50,742 nucleotides of DNA from Ignavibacteriota bacterium (GCA_003162635.1 PMNE01000065.1:114398-165139); one strand, 5' to 3'; shown: positions 7,137 through 17,260, counted from the stretch's first letter. Numbers and translations: made by a program. Notes: generated by a model not told the origin, from the letters alone.

Positions 7137-9905
7137 ATGCCCAACGAACCGCATCAGACACAGCCGTCGAAAGTCTATTCCCCGCGCGAGGTTGAACGGA
7201 AATGGTATGCCCGCTGGGAGAGCGCCGGATTCTTCCACGCTTCCGTCCAACCGTCCCGGAATCCGTACACCATCGTCATCCCGCCTCCGAATGTCACAGG
7301 CGTCCTGCACATGGGTCATATCCTCAACACGGCCCTGCAGGACACTCTGATCCGGTACAAGCGGATGACCGGGTTCGAGGCCTGCTGGATTCCCGGAACG
7401 GATCACGCAGGAATCGCCACACAGCATGTCGTGGAACGTTCGCTGGCCAAAGAAGGAAAGACCCGCCACGATCTCGGGCGGGAGAAATTCGTCGAACGTG
7501 TATGGGAATGGAGAAGGCAATACGGCGGCGTCATCGTGCAGCAACTCCGGACCCTGGGCGCATCCTGCGACTGGGAAAGAGAGAGGTTCACGATGGACGA
7601 AACCCTCTCTGCCGCTGTGCGGGAGGCGTTCGTCCGTCTTTACGAGGAGGGGTTGATCTATCGCGGGAAGTACATCGTGAACTGGTGTCCCAAGGATCAC
7701 ACCGCCATCAGTGATGATGAGGTCAACCACACCGAACAACAAGGGAAGCTCTATTATATCAGGTATCCGCTGGCGGGAAAAGGAGGAGATTTCCTCACGG
7801 TCGCAACGACGCGTCCCGAGACGATGCTCGGCGACGCTGCAGTCGCAGTTCATCCGAAAGATGCGCGGTATGCGCACCTCGTCGGCAAGAAGGCGGTGTT
7901 GCCCCTGACGGGGCGGGAAATCCCCATCATCGCTGACGATTTCGTCGACCCCGCCTTCGGGACCGGCATGGTCAAAGTGACCCCTTCCCACGATCCAAAC
8001 GATTACTGGATCGGCCAGCGCCATGCCCTTCCACAAATCACCATTTTCGACACCTCGGCAAGAATCAGCGAGAATGCACCGGAGCGTTATCGGGGGATGG
8101 ATCGCTATGATGCCAGGAAGGCAGTCCTTGCCGATCTTGAGGCGGAAGGATTACTTGAGAAGACGGCAGACTACACGAATACCATCGGCAGGTGCTATCG
8201 CTGCGACACGGTCATCGAGCCGTATCTTTCCGACCAGTGGTTTGTCCGGATGGCTCCCCTCGCGGCTCCGGCCCTGGAGGCGGTGAACAACGGAACGATC
8301 AGGTTTTATCCCGACCGATGGACGCGCGTGTACGAACACTGGATGACGGGCATACGCGATTGGTGTATCTCGCGCCAGCTCTGGTGGGGACACCGCATTC
8401 CGGTCTGGTATTGTACCACGTCGGGATCAGAGCGGTGCAAAGAGCCCATTGTTGCCCGATCGACGCCCTTGCAGTGTCCGCAGTGCGGAGGAACATCGCT
8501 GCGGCAGGATGACGACGTTCTCGACACTTGGTTCTCTTCCTGGCTCTGGCCTTTTTCGGTTCATGATTGGCCAATGCAGGAAGAAAGGGGAACCGCGGCG
8601 GATCTCGGTTACTTTTACCCGACCGATACGCTGGTAACGGCGCCTGACATCATTTTCTTCTGGGTGGCCCGCATGATCATGGCGGGGCTGAAATTCGGAC
8701 CGACGTTCACCGGCAGCAACGATCCCGTCCGCAACATACCCTTCAAGGATGTGTATTTCACCAGTCTGGTACGGGACGAGAAGGGCCGGAAGATGTCAAA
8801 GTCACTCGGGAACTCTCCCGAGCCGATCGAGCTCATCGACGAGTACGGCGCAGATGCCGTTCGCTTCACCATTCTCTACCTCGCCCCCCTCGGGCAGGAC
8901 ATTCTGTATGCCAGGGAGAAGAACGAGATCGGAAGAAATTTCGCAAACAAGATCTGGAACGCCGGCCGCTTCCTCCTCGCGAACCGGGATCAGACAGGGG
9001 AAGCGCCAAAAATCTCGGCGTTCAACACCGACCATTGTGATCTGGCAGACAGATGGATCCTCTCCCGGTTGAACACGACTCTTGCCGGGGTGCGAGAGGC
9101 CATCGCGGAATATGAGATCAGCAGGATGACAAAAGATTTGTACGACTTCCTGTGGCACGATTTCTGCGATTGGTATCTTGAGATGATCAAGTCGCGTTTG
9201 TACGGGGACGAACCGCTTCCTGTGAAGCAGGCGGTCGTCTCCCGTGCATTGGATGTCTTCGACGCCGCTCTCCGCCTCCTCCATCCGGTCATGCCGTTCA
9301 TCACCGAGGAGCTCTGGCAGACGATCAGGACGCGCGACGCGTCTGCAACGATCATGCGGGAACAGATCCCAACGCCCGATCCCTCCATGGCCGACCGGAA
9401 CGTCGAGCGGCACATGGCGTTCGTCCAGAACGTGATCGAGGCGGTCCGCCAGATCCGGAGCGAGATGTCGATTCCCCCCTCCCGGGAGATCTCCGTCATC
9501 ATGCGGGTCAGCGTGGCACACCCCGAGCCGGAAGTTCGCAAGTTTGAGGGTTACTTCAAGCGGCTCGCGCGCGTGACGTCGTTGTCATTCATCAGCGGCA
9601 AGGGAAGACCCGGAGTCGCCGCCGGCGCCGTGGTTGGCGGAGAGGAGTTCTTCGTGCCGTTGACCGGTCTCATCGACGTGGATGTCGAGAAAAAACGGCT
9701 TCAGAAAGAGATCGACAGGATCACCGGGGTCTTGAGCGGGATCCGGTCGAAGCTCGGCAATCCGGCGTTCACGGAGAAGGCACCGGAGGAGATCGTCGCC
9801 CGCGAGCGGGAGAAGCAGGCATCCTTCGAAACGAATCTCGAGAAGCTCTCACGGAATCTTGCCGAGCTCTCCGGGATCGGCACGTCGACGGGGCACACAT
9901 CCTAA
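7137..9905 (+). CDS. valS: Valyl-tRNA synthetase
   Basis: This class I synthetase charges tRNA-Val. The 922 residues contain the HIGH motif as HMGH (58-61, in PPPNVTGVLHMGH), the CP1 editing domain (ATTRPETMLGDAAVAV, DFVDPAFGTGMVKVTP), a zinc-like C-x2-C pair (QCPQCGG), the KMSKS loop GRKMSKSLGN near residue 550, the anticodon-binding domain, and a C-terminal coiled coil (about 850-905) rich in Lys/Glu that is typical of ValRS. The length is normal and no motif is damaged. The preceding 57 bp hold no convincing promoter, so it may be read from upstream. Confidence 0.98.
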   Translation: MPNEPHQTQPSKVYSPREVERKWYARWESAGFFHASVQPSRNPYTIVIPPPNVTGVLHMGHILNTALQDTLIRYKRMTGFEACWIPGTDHAGIATQHVVERSLAKEGKTRHDLGREKFVERVWEWRRQYGGVIVQQLRTLGASCDWERERFTMDETLSAAVREAFVRLYEEGLIYRGKYIVNWCPKDHTAISDDEVNHTEQQGKLYYIRYPLAGKGGDFLTVATTRPETMLGDAAVAVHPKDARYAHLVGKKAVLPLTGREIPIIADDFVDPAFGTGMVKVTPSHDPNDYWIGQRHALPQITIFDTSARISENAPERYRGMDRYDARKAVLADLEAEGLLEKTADYTNTIGRCYRCDTVIEPYLSDQWFVRMAPLAAPALEAVNNGTIRFYPDRWTRVYEHWMTGIRDWCISRQLWWGHRIPVWYCTTSGSERCKEPIVARSTPLQCPQCGGTSLRQDDDVLDTWFSSWLWPFSVHDWPMQEERGTAADLGYFYPTDTLVTAPDIIFFWVARMIMAGLKFGPTFTGSNDPVRNIPFKDVYFTSLVRDEKGRKMSKSLGNSPEPIELIDEYGADAVRFTILYLAPLGQDILYAREKNEIGRNFANKIWNAGRFLLANRDQTGEAPKISAFNTDHCDLADRWILSRLNTTLAGVREAIAEYEISRMTKDLYDFLWHDFCDWYLEMIKSRLYGDEPLPVKQAVVSRALDVFDAALRLLHPVMPFITEELWQTIRTRDASATIMREQIPTPDPSMADRNVERHMAFVQNVIEAVRQIRSEMSIPPSREISVIMRVSVAHPEPEVRKFEGYFKRLARVTSLSFISGKGRPGVAAGAVVGGEEFFVPLTGLIDVDVEKKRLQKEIDRITGVLSGIRSKLGNPAFTEKAPEEIVAREREKQASFETNLEKLSRNLAELSGIGTSTGHTS

Positions 9906-10028
9906 CGGGGACATTGTCGCCATGAAGAGTATTTCCGTTCCAGTTTTTCCTATCCTTTTCCTTACACCGGCCGTGTGTTGGGACAACGCCGCATGCCGGA
10001 CGACTCCTTGCGGATGCCGGGCTCTTCC

Positions 10029-11426
10029 ATGACCTATTCGACGGTAACACCCGAGGTTCTCACAGAGCTGCGTGCGATCGTTGGGCCTGAGTACGTCCTG
10101 AACGATGCGGAGTCACTTGCCCTGTTCGGCCGGGACGAGACGGAGGATCTTTCGTTTCCGCCTGAAGTCGTTGTCAAGCCGGCCGATGCGCTTCAGATCG
10201 CCGCTCTTCTCCGCCTTGCCAGCGCAAAGAGGATTCCCGTCACTCCCCGGGGGGGCGGCACGGGTCTCTCCGGAGGAGCTCTCCCCGTGTACCGCGGCAT
10301 CTCTCTTTCACTGGAGCGGCTCAATCGGATTCTGGAAATTGACGTGAAGAATCTCCAGGCCGTCATGGAGCCCGGAGTCACCACACAGAAACTCCAGGAA
10401 GAAGTTGAAGCAAAGGGACTGTTTTATCCCCCCGATCCTTCATCGCGCGGAACCTGCCAGATGGGGGGAAACCTGGCCGAGTGTGCGGGTGGTCCGCGCG
10501 CGGTCAAGTACGGCGTCACCAAGGACTATGTCCTCGGGTTGGAAGCGGTGATCCCCACGGGCGAGATCATTGTCGCGGGGGCCCGGGTTCTGAAAAACGT
10601 GACGGGCTACAATCTCACGCAGCTCCTTATCGGCAGCGAGGGAACGCTGGCTGTCATTACAAAGATCACGGTTCGCCTGATTCCGCTCCCCAGGCTCCGC
10701 AAAGTCGTGCTCGTTGCCTTCGACACTCTGGAGAATGCAGTCTCCGCCGTCGCGGAGATCTTCCAGCAGGGGCTGACCCCCTCGGCGATGGAATTCATGG
10801 AGAAGGCGGCTGTCCGGGCGGCGGAAGAGCGCCAGGGGAAGACATTTCCAAACAACACAGCCGAAGCGCAGCTCCTGATTGAGGTGGACGGGAACCACGA
10901 AGGGAGTTTGGACGAAGATATCCAGACGATTGCGGGAGTCGTGGAGAAGTACGGCGCGGTTGACATCCTTCTGGCCGACGACAGACAGAAGGTGGAGGAC
11001 GTGTGGGCCTTGCGCCGCGGCATCGGCGAAGCGGTGAAATCCATCTCCGCATACAAAGAAGAAGACACCGTGGTTCCCCGTGCGTGTCTCCCCCAGCTTG
11101 TCCGGGGCGTCAAAGAAATCTGCGCCCGGCACGGACTGACCTCCATTTGCTATGGCCATGCGGGGGACGGCAACGTCCATGTGAATATCCTCAAGAACGC
11201 GCTTGGTGATGCGGCCTGGGAGGAGAATTCCGCAATCGCGATCCGCGACATCTTCCGGCTCACGGTCTCCCTCGGGGGCACGATTTCCGGGGAACATGGG
11301 ATCGGCTATTCACAGAGGCCATATCTCGGCATCGCCCTCACCGATGCGGAACTGGATCTCATGCGGAGAGTGAAGGCGGCATTTGACCCTTCCACGATCC
11401 TGAATCCCGGCAAGATCTTCCCGTAA
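10029..11426 (+). CDS. glcD: FAD-linked 2-hydroxyacid oxidase, GlcD subunit family
   Basis: The protein is a PCMH-fold (vanillyl-alcohol-oxidase type) flavoprotein. The FAD-pyrophosphate loop is [14 protein letters not shown], followed by [10 protein letters not shown] and the [17 protein letters not shown] segment. The C-terminal cap has [14 protein letters not shown] and GEHGIG, typical of GlcD and D-lactate dehydrogenases. It oxidises glycolate or D-lactate with electrons passed to a quinone or Fe-S partner. No glcE or glcF lies nearby, so it may act alone or with a distant Fe-S subunit. The ORF opens at GTG 9975 with ATGs at 9993 and 10014, but the ATG at 10029 ([10 protein letters not shown]) gives the family N-terminus. 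The 123 bp upstream hold nothing I can assign. Confidence 0.9.
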   Translation: MTYSTVTPEVLTELRAIVGPEYVLNDAESLALFGRDETEDLSFPPEVVVKPADALQIAALLRLASAKRIPVTPRGGGTGLSGGALPVYRGISLSLERLNRILEIDVKNLQAVMEPGVTTQKLQEEVEAKGLFYPPDPSSRGTCQMGGNLAECAGGPRAVKYGVTKDYVLGLEAVIPTGEIIVAGARVLKNVTGYNLTQLLIGSEGTLAVITKITVRLIPLPRLRKVVLVAFDTLENAVSAVAEIFQQGLTPSAMEFMEKAAVRAAEERQGKTFPNNTAEAQLLIEVDGNHEGSLDEDIQTIAGVVEKYGAVDILLADDRQKVEDVWALRRGIGEAVKSISAYKEEDTVVPRACLPQLVRGVKEICARHGLTSICYGHAGDGNVHVNILKNALGDAAWEENSAIAIRDIFRLTVSLGGTISGEHGIGYSQRPYLGIALTDAELDLMRRVKAAFDPSTILNPGKIFP

Positions 11427-11439
11427 TACGGCGGAGGTC

Positions 11440-11469
11440 TTGGAATTCTGCCGGATTGCGTTATATTAT
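11440..11469 (+). promoter_or_regulatory. Bacteroidota-type promoter for deoC
   Basis: TTG (11440-11442), 19 bp, then TATATTAT (11462-11469). Transcription from here would start near 11476, downstream of the ORF-track ATG at 11456. This supports the internal ATG at 11516 as the deoC start. Confidence 0.6.
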
Positions 11470-11515
11470 GGCTCGTTGCACAACGCGCAAAGATGCTCCC
11501 CTTATCGTCATCGGC

Positions 11516-12277
11516 ATGAAGAAAGAGACCGTCGACCGAATCCTTGCGGAGGCACTGGCGGAGCGATTCAGGAATCAGGTCCCCCCGCCGACAACCACGC
11601 CGGCTCCTGCGCTCGCCCCCTTTATCGATCACACGCTCTTGAGACCTGACGCGACGATCGAAGAAATCCGGACGCTTTGTCATGAGGCCCTGCAGGAGCA
11701 GTTTGCCGCCGTGTGCGTGAATCCGGGCTACGTCCCCCTCTGCGCCGGCATCCTCCGCGGCAGCAAAGTGAAGGTCTGCACCGTGATCGGATTCCCGCTC
11801 GGTGCCACATCCACGGCGTCGAAGGCGTTTGAAGCCGCACAGGCCATCCGTGACGGAGCACAGGAGGTTGACATGGTGATCAACGTCGGCATGTTGAAAT
11901 CGGGGAACGACACGGAGGTGGAAGCCGATATCCGCGCGGTCACGGATGCCGCCCGACCGCGTCAGGTGCTGACAAAGGTGATCATTGAAACCGCGCTTCT
12001 CACGGACGAAGAGAAGGTGCGCGCGTGCACGCTCGCAAAGAGCGCCGGGGCCGGGTTCGTCAAGACATCGACCGGATTCAGCAAGGGAGGAGCGCGAACA
12101 GAAGACGTCGCACTGATGCGTCGCGTCGTGGGAAGTGCGATGGGAGTCAAGGCGGCGGGAGGGATACGGACGCGCGAAGATGCCCTTGCCATGATCGCCA
12201 GCGGCGCCAACCGGATCGGAGCCAGCGCCAGCATCACCATTGTCACCACCCCGCCAGCAGCCACCCTGAAAGGTTAA
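11516..12277 (+). CDS. deoC: Deoxyribose-phosphate aldolase
   Basis: The cytosolic TIM-barrel aldolase splits 2-deoxyribose-5-phosphate into glyceraldehyde-3-phosphate and acetaldehyde in deoxynucleoside catabolism. The Schiff-base lysine is in FVKTSTGF. The proton-relay residues are Asp in FIDHTLL and the second Lys in [10 protein letters not shown]. Further family motifs are [16 protein letters not shown] and [11 protein letters not shown]. The ORF opens at 11456, but the promoter at 11440-11469 excludes that start, so I use the ATG at 11516. The gene is followed 3 bp later by the first SPOR lipoprotein, apparently in the same transcript, although no functional link is evident. Confidence 0.95.
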   Translation: MKKETVDRILAEALAERFRNQVPPPTTTPAPALAPFIDHTLLRPDATIEEIRTLCHEALQEQFAAVCVNPGYVPLCAGILRGSKVKVCTVIGFPLGATSTASKAFEAAQAIRDGAQEVDMVINVGMLKSGNDTEVEADIRAVTDAARPRQVLTKVIIETALLTDEEKVRACTLAKSAGAGFVKTSTGFSKGGARTEDVALMRRVVGSAMGVKAAGGIRTREDALAMIASGANRIGASASITIVTTPPAATLKG

Positions 12278-12280
12278 ACG

Positions 12281-12757
12281 GTGAGGTCATTTTCATTTCT
12301 CATGCTGGCCGCCCCTCTCGTCCTGGCTCTCCCGGGGTGCGGCTCGTCCGGCGAAAGCGTCGATAACCAACGCGAAGCCCCGCCACAGGAGCAACTCCCA
12401 CCCCCCAAAGAAGAGCCGGCAAAAAATCTGGGGTTTGAGACCCGCATCGACACCGTCACCGCTGTGCATGGCAACGAGCACAAGGGCCCGCAGGTGCAGG
12501 GGCACGACGTCCAGATTCGTTTTACGGTACAGATCGGCGCGTTCAAAGATCCGCACAACGCCACTGCCGTCCAGACCGAGGCACGAAAGCGTTTTCGCCT
12601 CCCCGTCCTGAACGACTACCTCTCCGGCGCCGGGTTGTATCAGATCAGGATCGGCTTCTTCGAGTCGAGGGCCGGCGCCCACGCGTTCCGCCAACAAATG
12701 ATCCAGGAGTATCCCGATGATTACAAGGATGCCTGGGTCGTCCAGCTCAAGAGGTGA
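12281..12757 (+). CDS. SPOR-domain lipoprotein
   Basis: The 158-residue protein begins at a GTG 3 bp after deoC. It has a lipoprotein signal peptide with lipobox LPGC (Cys about residue 20), a Pro/Glu-rich linker to about residue 75, and a C-terminal SPOR domain (FTVQIGAFKDPHNA to AWVVQLK). SPOR domains bind glycan strands lacking stem peptides, mainly at division sites, so the protein is expected in the periplasm, lipid-anchored, and septum-enriched. The next gene encodes a paralogue of the same design. Confidence 0.87.
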   Translation: MRSFSFLMLAAPLVLALPGCGSSGESVDNQREAPPQEQLPPPKEEPAKNLGFETRIDTVTAVHGNEHKGPQVQGHDVQIRFTVQIGAFKDPHNATAVQTEARKRFRLPVLNDYLSGAGLYQIRIGFFESRAGAHAFRQQMIQEYPDDYKDAWVVQLKR

Positions 12758-12760
12758 CGC

Positions 12761-13273
12761 ATGAAAGGAGTGATCGTCTTCATTGCCGTTCTGGTTCTTG
12801 CAGGGTGCGGCGGTTCCACGAACGCAACGAAGGAAAGCCCCGGGAGGACCGTTCCCAGGGATGAAGATCTTCAGACATACGAGAAGGAGTTCAGGCCTTC
12901 AGACCACGAACCGGATGTGCGGGAAGGAGGGGAGGCAAATGTACTTCCCCCGCTGCCAGGGAAGATCGGCCCCAGGACGGATTCAGCCGTCGCCTCTGAC
13001 GAGGAGCTGGTACCCGGATTCCGCGTCCAGATCTTTGCAACCGCGGATATTGATGCCGCCCAACAGAGAAAAGCGGAGGCGGAGAATCTGTTCCCGGACG
13101 AGGTATTCTACATGCAGTACGACCCTCCCGTCTACAAAATACGGGGAGGAAATTTCAAACAACGATATGAAGCCGACCGGTTCGCCCGGCTGGCGATTGA
13201 CAGAGGCTATCCGGAATCGTGGGTCGTCCCCGAACACGTGGTGAAGTCGCCCCCCGCTCCCTCGCTTCGCTGA
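12761..13273 (+). CDS. Second SPOR-domain lipoprotein (tandem paralogue)
   Basis: The 170-residue protein has a lipoprotein signal (MKGVIVFIAVLVLAGCG, lipobox LAGC), a charged linker and a C-terminal SPOR domain (FRVQIFATADIDAAQQ to SWVVPEHV). It starts 3 bp after its paralogue, and the two share domain order but little sequence, which points to an old duplication. The predicted role is peptidoglycan binding at sites of denuded glycan. The gene ends 19 bp from the convergent Ig-like lipoprotein gene. Confidence 0.86.
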   Translation: MKGVIVFIAVLVLAGCGGSTNATKESPGRTVPRDEDLQTYEKEFRPSDHEPDVREGGEANVLPPLPGKIGPRTDSAVASDEELVPGFRVQIFATADIDAAQQRKAEAENLFPDEVFYMQYDPPVYKIRGGNFKQRYEADRFARLAIDRGYPESWVVPEHVVKSPPAPSLR

Positions 13274-13292
13274 TTCCGCGGGAATTCACCCT

Positions 13293-15032
13293 TCACCGCA
13301 GATGGAGGGTCACACCTTCCACCCCCCAGCGGGCTCTGACACGTATCGTATCGGGATACACGGCAAATCGCTCTGCAGGTGCAAACGGAAACGGCATGCC
13401 GTAGGAGTATGTCCCGGAGCTGTCGCTGTCGCGAAATCCGCTCACCACGTATTTCCCTTCCACGAGTTGTGGAAACGCAAACGGACCCGGTTCGGGGAGC
13501 ATCACGGTGCTGCTCCGCCTTGGCGTCAAATCGATGCTGGAAGCACTCACGAACACGCGTCCTTTCCCCACACCGGGTTTTTCTTCCACAACCTGCCCCG
13601 CGATATTCCCCATCGTCCGGAGGTCAATCGTCTGAAAACGGACAACCCACGTCGAATCATGGTATCCTCTGCCGAAGAAGCTCCTGACGGAATCCATGGC
13701 CACCTTCACGCTGTACCACGCCTTTCCCTTCAAAGCAGCGCGCGGAACGAGTGCGATGGAGGCCTGGCCGGTCCATCTCTGATCGCAATCGACCCGATGC
13801 TTCATGCTGTCGAGGAGGACAGCCGCTTGCATCAGGGGCGGATGCATCACGGGATCCGAGAACAAGATTTCCAGTGAGTGGTCGACCGCAACCCCGCGGG
13901 TGCTGTCGCGGGGGATATCGCGCAGACTGATCCGCGGGCGGACGGTATCGGCGGCGAGACTCCCGTTGAAGATCTCGCCCGGCGATGCGCTGTCGATCCG
14001 ATTCCCCGCCTTGTCGGAGATCCCGCGGGCCCACACCCGGTATGTTGCCGGGCTGTCGAGAGGGGCTGTCAGCAGGAGAGTGACAACAGTGGATTGTATC
14101 CTCTCAAGGGAGGAGAGAAGGATCGGAATGCCGGCGTGCGTGACCGTATCCTGGATCGTAAATTCGGCATTGGTGAATGATGCAGAATCGATCGGCTCGC
14201 TCAACCGGACATTCAAGCGGTAACGATCATGGACGCGAGCCCCGGCGATAAAGGGACGCGTCGTGTCCTCCTTGGCCATGCGGAACCAAACGCTGTCCAC
14301 GCGCGCGTGACTCGCGCTGAGGCCAATGTCTTCCTGTGCAACGCCGTACTGGTCAATCTGACGGTCATACAACAAATTGTGGTATTCATCGCGCACGGCA
14401 AGAAGCCGGTACAGACCATACGGGAGATGGGAGAGCTCGAACCCGCCCGCCGTTCCGCTTTGTGTGATGAAGTCGGGTTTTGCGTGGGATGGGTTCAGCG
14501 TGTCGGCGAGGATGCCATCAAGACGGTACGCAAACAACAACACTCCCTCCGCCTTTTCGTCGAAAATCTTCCCCCCGATAACACCGGCATCGAGGGAGTC
14601 GCCCGTCGAAAAGGCGAGAGTGAACGCTTTGGCCATCCGGTTTCCGGCGTTGACGTCGGCGACATCCGTTCCCACGTTCACGACGTAGGTCGTCCCCTTC
14701 CGAAGGTGCTCATTGAAGTGTACGGTCACTTCCTTTCCACTCCAGTCGTACTCCAGCGGTCCCACATCCGGCGAGATGAAGATTGATCCCTGGAGGGTCT
14801 CCCTCCGGACGTATTTGCTGAATTCGAACGTCAGTGACTGCGTCTCGACGTGCACAGCGTCCGTATCCGGTGCCGTCCGGATGACAACGGGGGGGGTACT
14901 GTCAACGGGGCCTCCGGGGGGATCGTACTGCCCTGCGCATCCTACAAGGAAGAGGGCGGCGAACGTGGCAAGAATCGTCGGGCGGAGAGTGACGGGAGGG
15001 TGGGGAACCATAGGGATCTGCCGTACGTTCAT
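13293..15032 (-). CDS. Ig-like (Big_5-type) domain lipoprotein
   Basis: The ORF track extends this frame to 15419, but that part overlaps mltG and looks non-coding. Two internal starts are plausible, ATG 15032 (AT-rich upstream ttcataaaa) and ATG 15011; both leave a hydrophobic signal ending in the lipobox LVGC. The mature protein starts with CAGQYDPPGGP and the phrase DSTPPVVIRTAPDTDAV, followed by EFSKYV, the hallmark of the bacterial Ig-like Big_5 lipoproteins widespread in Bacteroidota. The rest is beta-rich, with further Ig-like repeats (FSDPVMHP resembles a second copy) and a C-terminal carboxypeptidase-regulatory-like segment (VSGFRDSDSSGTYSYG). A cell-surface or periplasmic role is likely; the ligand is unknown. 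Confidence 0.8.
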   Translation of the reverse strand: MNVRQIPMVPHPPVTLRPTILATFAALFLVGCAGQYDPPGGPVDSTPPVVIRTAPDTDAVHVETQSLTFEFSKYVRRETLQGSIFISPDVGPLEYDWSGKEVTVHFNEHLRKGTTYVVNVGTDVADVNAGNRMAKAFTLAFSTGDSLDAGVIGGKIFDEKAEGVLLFAYRLDGILADTLNPSHAKPDFITQSGTAGGFELSHLPYGLYRLLAVRDEYHNLLYDRQIDQYGVAQEDIGLSASHARVDSVWFRMAKEDTTRPFIAGARVHDRYRLNVRLSEPIDSASFTNAEFTIQDTVTHAGIPILLSSLERIQSTVVTLLLTAPLDSPATYRVWARGISDKAGNRIDSASPGEIFNGSLAADTVRPRISLRDIPRDSTRGVAVDHSLEILFSDPVMHPPLMQAAVLLDSMKHRVDCDQRWTGQASIALVPRAALKGKAWYSVKVAMDSVRSFFGRGYHDSTWVVRFQTIDLRTMGNIAGQVVEEKPGVGKGRVFVSASSIDLTPRRSSTVMLPEPGPFAFPQLVEGKYVVSGFRDSDSSGTYSYGMPFPFAPAERFAVYPDTIRVRARWGVEGVTLHLR

Positions 15033-15177
15033 TTTTATGAAGAGGAGGCGAGTCATGTCGTGGCTTGCGCAGTGAGTGGAAGGGGTCTCCGGGAGTACGT
15101 GCCTGCGTCGGGTGTGTGGTGGATAGTGGCGTCGCAGGTGCCGATCCGGGAGGCCCCGTTTTTCTGCCGGGGCGCCA

Positions 15178-16209
15178 TCAACCGTGCGCCGATGGGCGCG
15201 CCCGCCGGCGTCTGTACGCCCGTACATACCGGAGGTGATCTCCGTATGTTTTGGTGAACCAGTGTCCGCCCCGCCCATTGGCGACGAAGAAGAGAAATCC
15301 GTGCTCGGCGGGAAACAACGAAGCAAGTATTGAAGCGCGCCCGGGATTATTGACCGGCCCTGGAGGGAGGCCGGCGTATCGATACGAATTGTACGGGTTG
15401 TCGACTTGCAGGTCGGCATACCGGACTCTCCGCGGACCGTCAGGGAACATATACTGGATCGTCGGATCCGCTTCGAGCTTCATCCCTTTCCGAAGCCGGT
15501 TATGGTAGACCCCCGCAATCACCGGACGCTCTTCATCCAGTCTCGCCTCCCCTTCCACGATCGATGCAAACGTCAACGTCTGGTGCATTGTCCATCCCTT
15601 CTCCCGGGCTCTGGACCTCAACGAGTCATTGAAAAAGAGCATCAGGTTGCCCACCTGATGTCTGATAATCTCCTTTTCGTCCTGTCCCCACGAAAACTCG
15701 TACGTATCGGGAAAGAGATATCCTTCAAGAGTGGAGGCCTCGACTCCCAGGGAGCGGGTGAACGAAGAATCGAACGCCAACTGCGCATACCTGGCGGAAT
15801 CGATCCCCATCGCTTGAGCAAAGATCCGCGCCTGGGCCCGCACGCGATACCCTTCAGGGATCGTCACAGCGATGAGGAGATTTCCTTTCCCCGACCGCAA
15901 AGCGAGATAGAGTTCGACGTTGGAAACACCGCTGGCAAAGAGGTACTTCCCCACTTGTATATGTCCGGCTCCCCCGAGCAGCCGGGCAGTCAGCATGAAA
16001 CCCGGCCTGTTCCGTATGATTCCCTGCGCTTCGAGGGAGTCAACGATATGACTGAAGGATTCTCCCCGCGAGACGAGAAATGTTTTGCCCAGTCCTCCCT
16101 TCCAGACATTCCCTCCAAACAGGGCCCACCCGACAAGGGCGCAACAAACAACAACGGCCGCCGCCAGGAAAGGAATGAAGGAACGCTTCTTGATGCGCGG
16201 GGAAGTCAT
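15178..16209 (-). CDS. mltG: Endolytic peptidoglycan transglycosylase MltG
   Basis: The 343-residue inner-membrane protein has a cytosolic basic N-terminus, one transmembrane helix (about 11-31), a LysM-like region (VSRGESFSHIVDSLE) and the YceG catalytic domain. The catalytic glutamate is Glu219 in SIVEGEAR. Downstream motifs are YHNRL, LEADPTIQY and LPPGPVNNPG. MltG cleaves nascent glycan strands and sets strand length. The C-terminus is Arg-rich. It starts 6 bp after the tsaD stop, so the two are probably co-transcribed. The 145 bp between its stop and the lipoprotein start hold a GC-rich inverted repeat with T residues in the loop but no clear terminator. Confidence 0.95.
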   Translation of the reverse strand: MTSPRIKKRSFIPFLAAAVVVCCALVGWALFGGNVWKGGLGKTFLVSRGESFSHIVDSLEAQGIIRNRPGFMLTARLLGGAGHIQVGKYLFASGVSNVELYLALRSGKGNLLIAVTIPEGYRVRAQARIFAQAMGIDSARYAQLAFDSSFTRSLGVEASTLEGYLFPDTYEFSWGQDEKEIIRHQVGNLMLFFNDSLRSRAREKGWTMHQTLTFASIVEGEARLDEERPVIAGVYHNRLRKGMKLEADPTIQYMFPDGPRRVRYADLQVDNPYNSYRYAGLPPGPVNNPGRASILASLFPAEHGFLFFVANGRGGHWFTKTYGDHLRYVRAYRRRRARPSAHG

Positions 16210-16215
16210 CGACGG

Positions 16216-17235
16216 TCAGAGGGAGAGACTCGGATCGGCCGCCAGGCTCATCGGGGATTGGAGATCGCGCTCCAACCTGAGCCCTCCCACATACGCGATC
16301 ATCGCGCCATTATCCATGCAGAATTCAAGCGCCGGAGCGAAGATGCGCAATCCTCTCCTGGCTGCTTCGATCTCCATTGCACGGCGGAGGCCGGAATTTG
16401 CCGACACTCCCCCGGCGAGAGCGACATTTCGCACGCCGGTCCTCTCCACCGCCGTCATCGTCTTCCGGACGAGAACGTCGACGACGGCGGCCTGAAAGCT
16501 CGCACAGATGTCCGCCATCTTTTGTTCGTCCCACGTTCCTCGTGCACTCCCCCGCTCATCGAGCCCTGCGCGGCGGAGATAATAGAGAACGGCCGTCTTG
16601 ATCCCGCTAAAACTGAAATCCAGCGATCCTTCCTCCAGAAAGGAGCGTGGAAATTTCACCGCTCCCGGGTCCCCCGTTGCAGCGAGGCGGTCGATGACCG
16701 GACCTCCCGGGTACCCGAGCCCGAGCATCTTCGCCACCTTGTCGAACGCCTCTCCGGCTGCATCGTCCCGTGTCTGCCCGAGAAGGATATGGCGATACGG
16801 TGCTTCCACCGAAACGAGCATTGTATGTCCGCCGGAAACGACAAGGGAAACAAAAGGACACTCCGGAGCCGGCGTCGAGAGAAAGTTGGAGTAGAGATGT
16901 CCCTCCATGTGATTCACGCCGGTAAAGGGTTTGCCCAGGCCATAGGCGAGCGCTTTGCCGAAATTCAGGCCGACGAGAAGGGCGCCCACCAATCCCGGAC
17001 CGTAGGTCGCAGCAATGCCTTCGATTTCACGCTTCTCGCTCCCTGCACGACGGAGCGCTTCATCCACCACTTCCACGATCCGTCGCTGGTGAGCGCGCGA
17101 AGCAAGTTCCGGGACGACTCCCCCATAGGCGGCATGCACCCACTGCGAGGAAACGACGTTTGAAAGGACACGCCCCCCCTCCACGACCGCGGCAGACGTC
17201 TCATCGCACGATGTCTCGATCCCCAAGATCCTCAT
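16216..17235 (-). CDS. tsaD: tRNA threonylcarbamoyladenosine transferase TsaD
   Basis: TsaD transfers the threonylcarbamoyl group to A37 of ANN-decoding tRNAs, working with TsaB and TsaE, which are not in this window. The 339-residue protein has the ASKHA ATP fold with GIETSCDET at the N-terminus, the metal-binding HMEGH motif (His pair), VVSGGHT, FSFSGIKTA and ALAGGVSAN. The length is normal. The start has a strong Shine-Dalgarno (AAGGAGAG) just upstream. It is divergent from rpmB and probably heads the tsaD-mltG unit. Confidence 0.97.
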   Translation of the reverse strand: MRILGIETSCDETSAAVVEGGRVLSNVVSSQWVHAAYGGVVPELASRAHQRRIVEVVDEALRRAGSEKREIEGIAATYGPGLVGALLVGLNFGKALAYGLGKPFTGVNHMEGHLYSNFLSTPAPECPFVSLVVSGGHTMLVSVEAPYRHILLGQTRDDAAGEAFDKVAKMLGLGYPGGPVIDRLAATGDPGAVKFPRSFLEEGSLDFSFSGIKTAVLYYLRRAGLDERGSARGTWDEQKMADICASFQAAVVDVLVRKTMTAVERTGVRNVALAGGVSANSGLRRAMEIEAARRGLRIFAPALEFCMDNGAMIAYVGGLRLERDLQSPMSLAADPSLSL

Positions 17236-17260
17236 ACTCTCCTTGAATCCTCCTGATTTT

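Noticed and set aside
15033-15419. Long N-terminal extension of the Ig-like lipoprotein ORF
   Set aside because: The extension overlaps mltG on the same strand and precedes a clean lipoprotein signal, so an internal start is far likelier.
15406-17163. Plus-strand ORF of 585 aa across mltG and tsaD
   Set aside because: It lies opposite two recognised genes with complete motifs and shows typical high-GC shadow composition (Arg, Pro, His).
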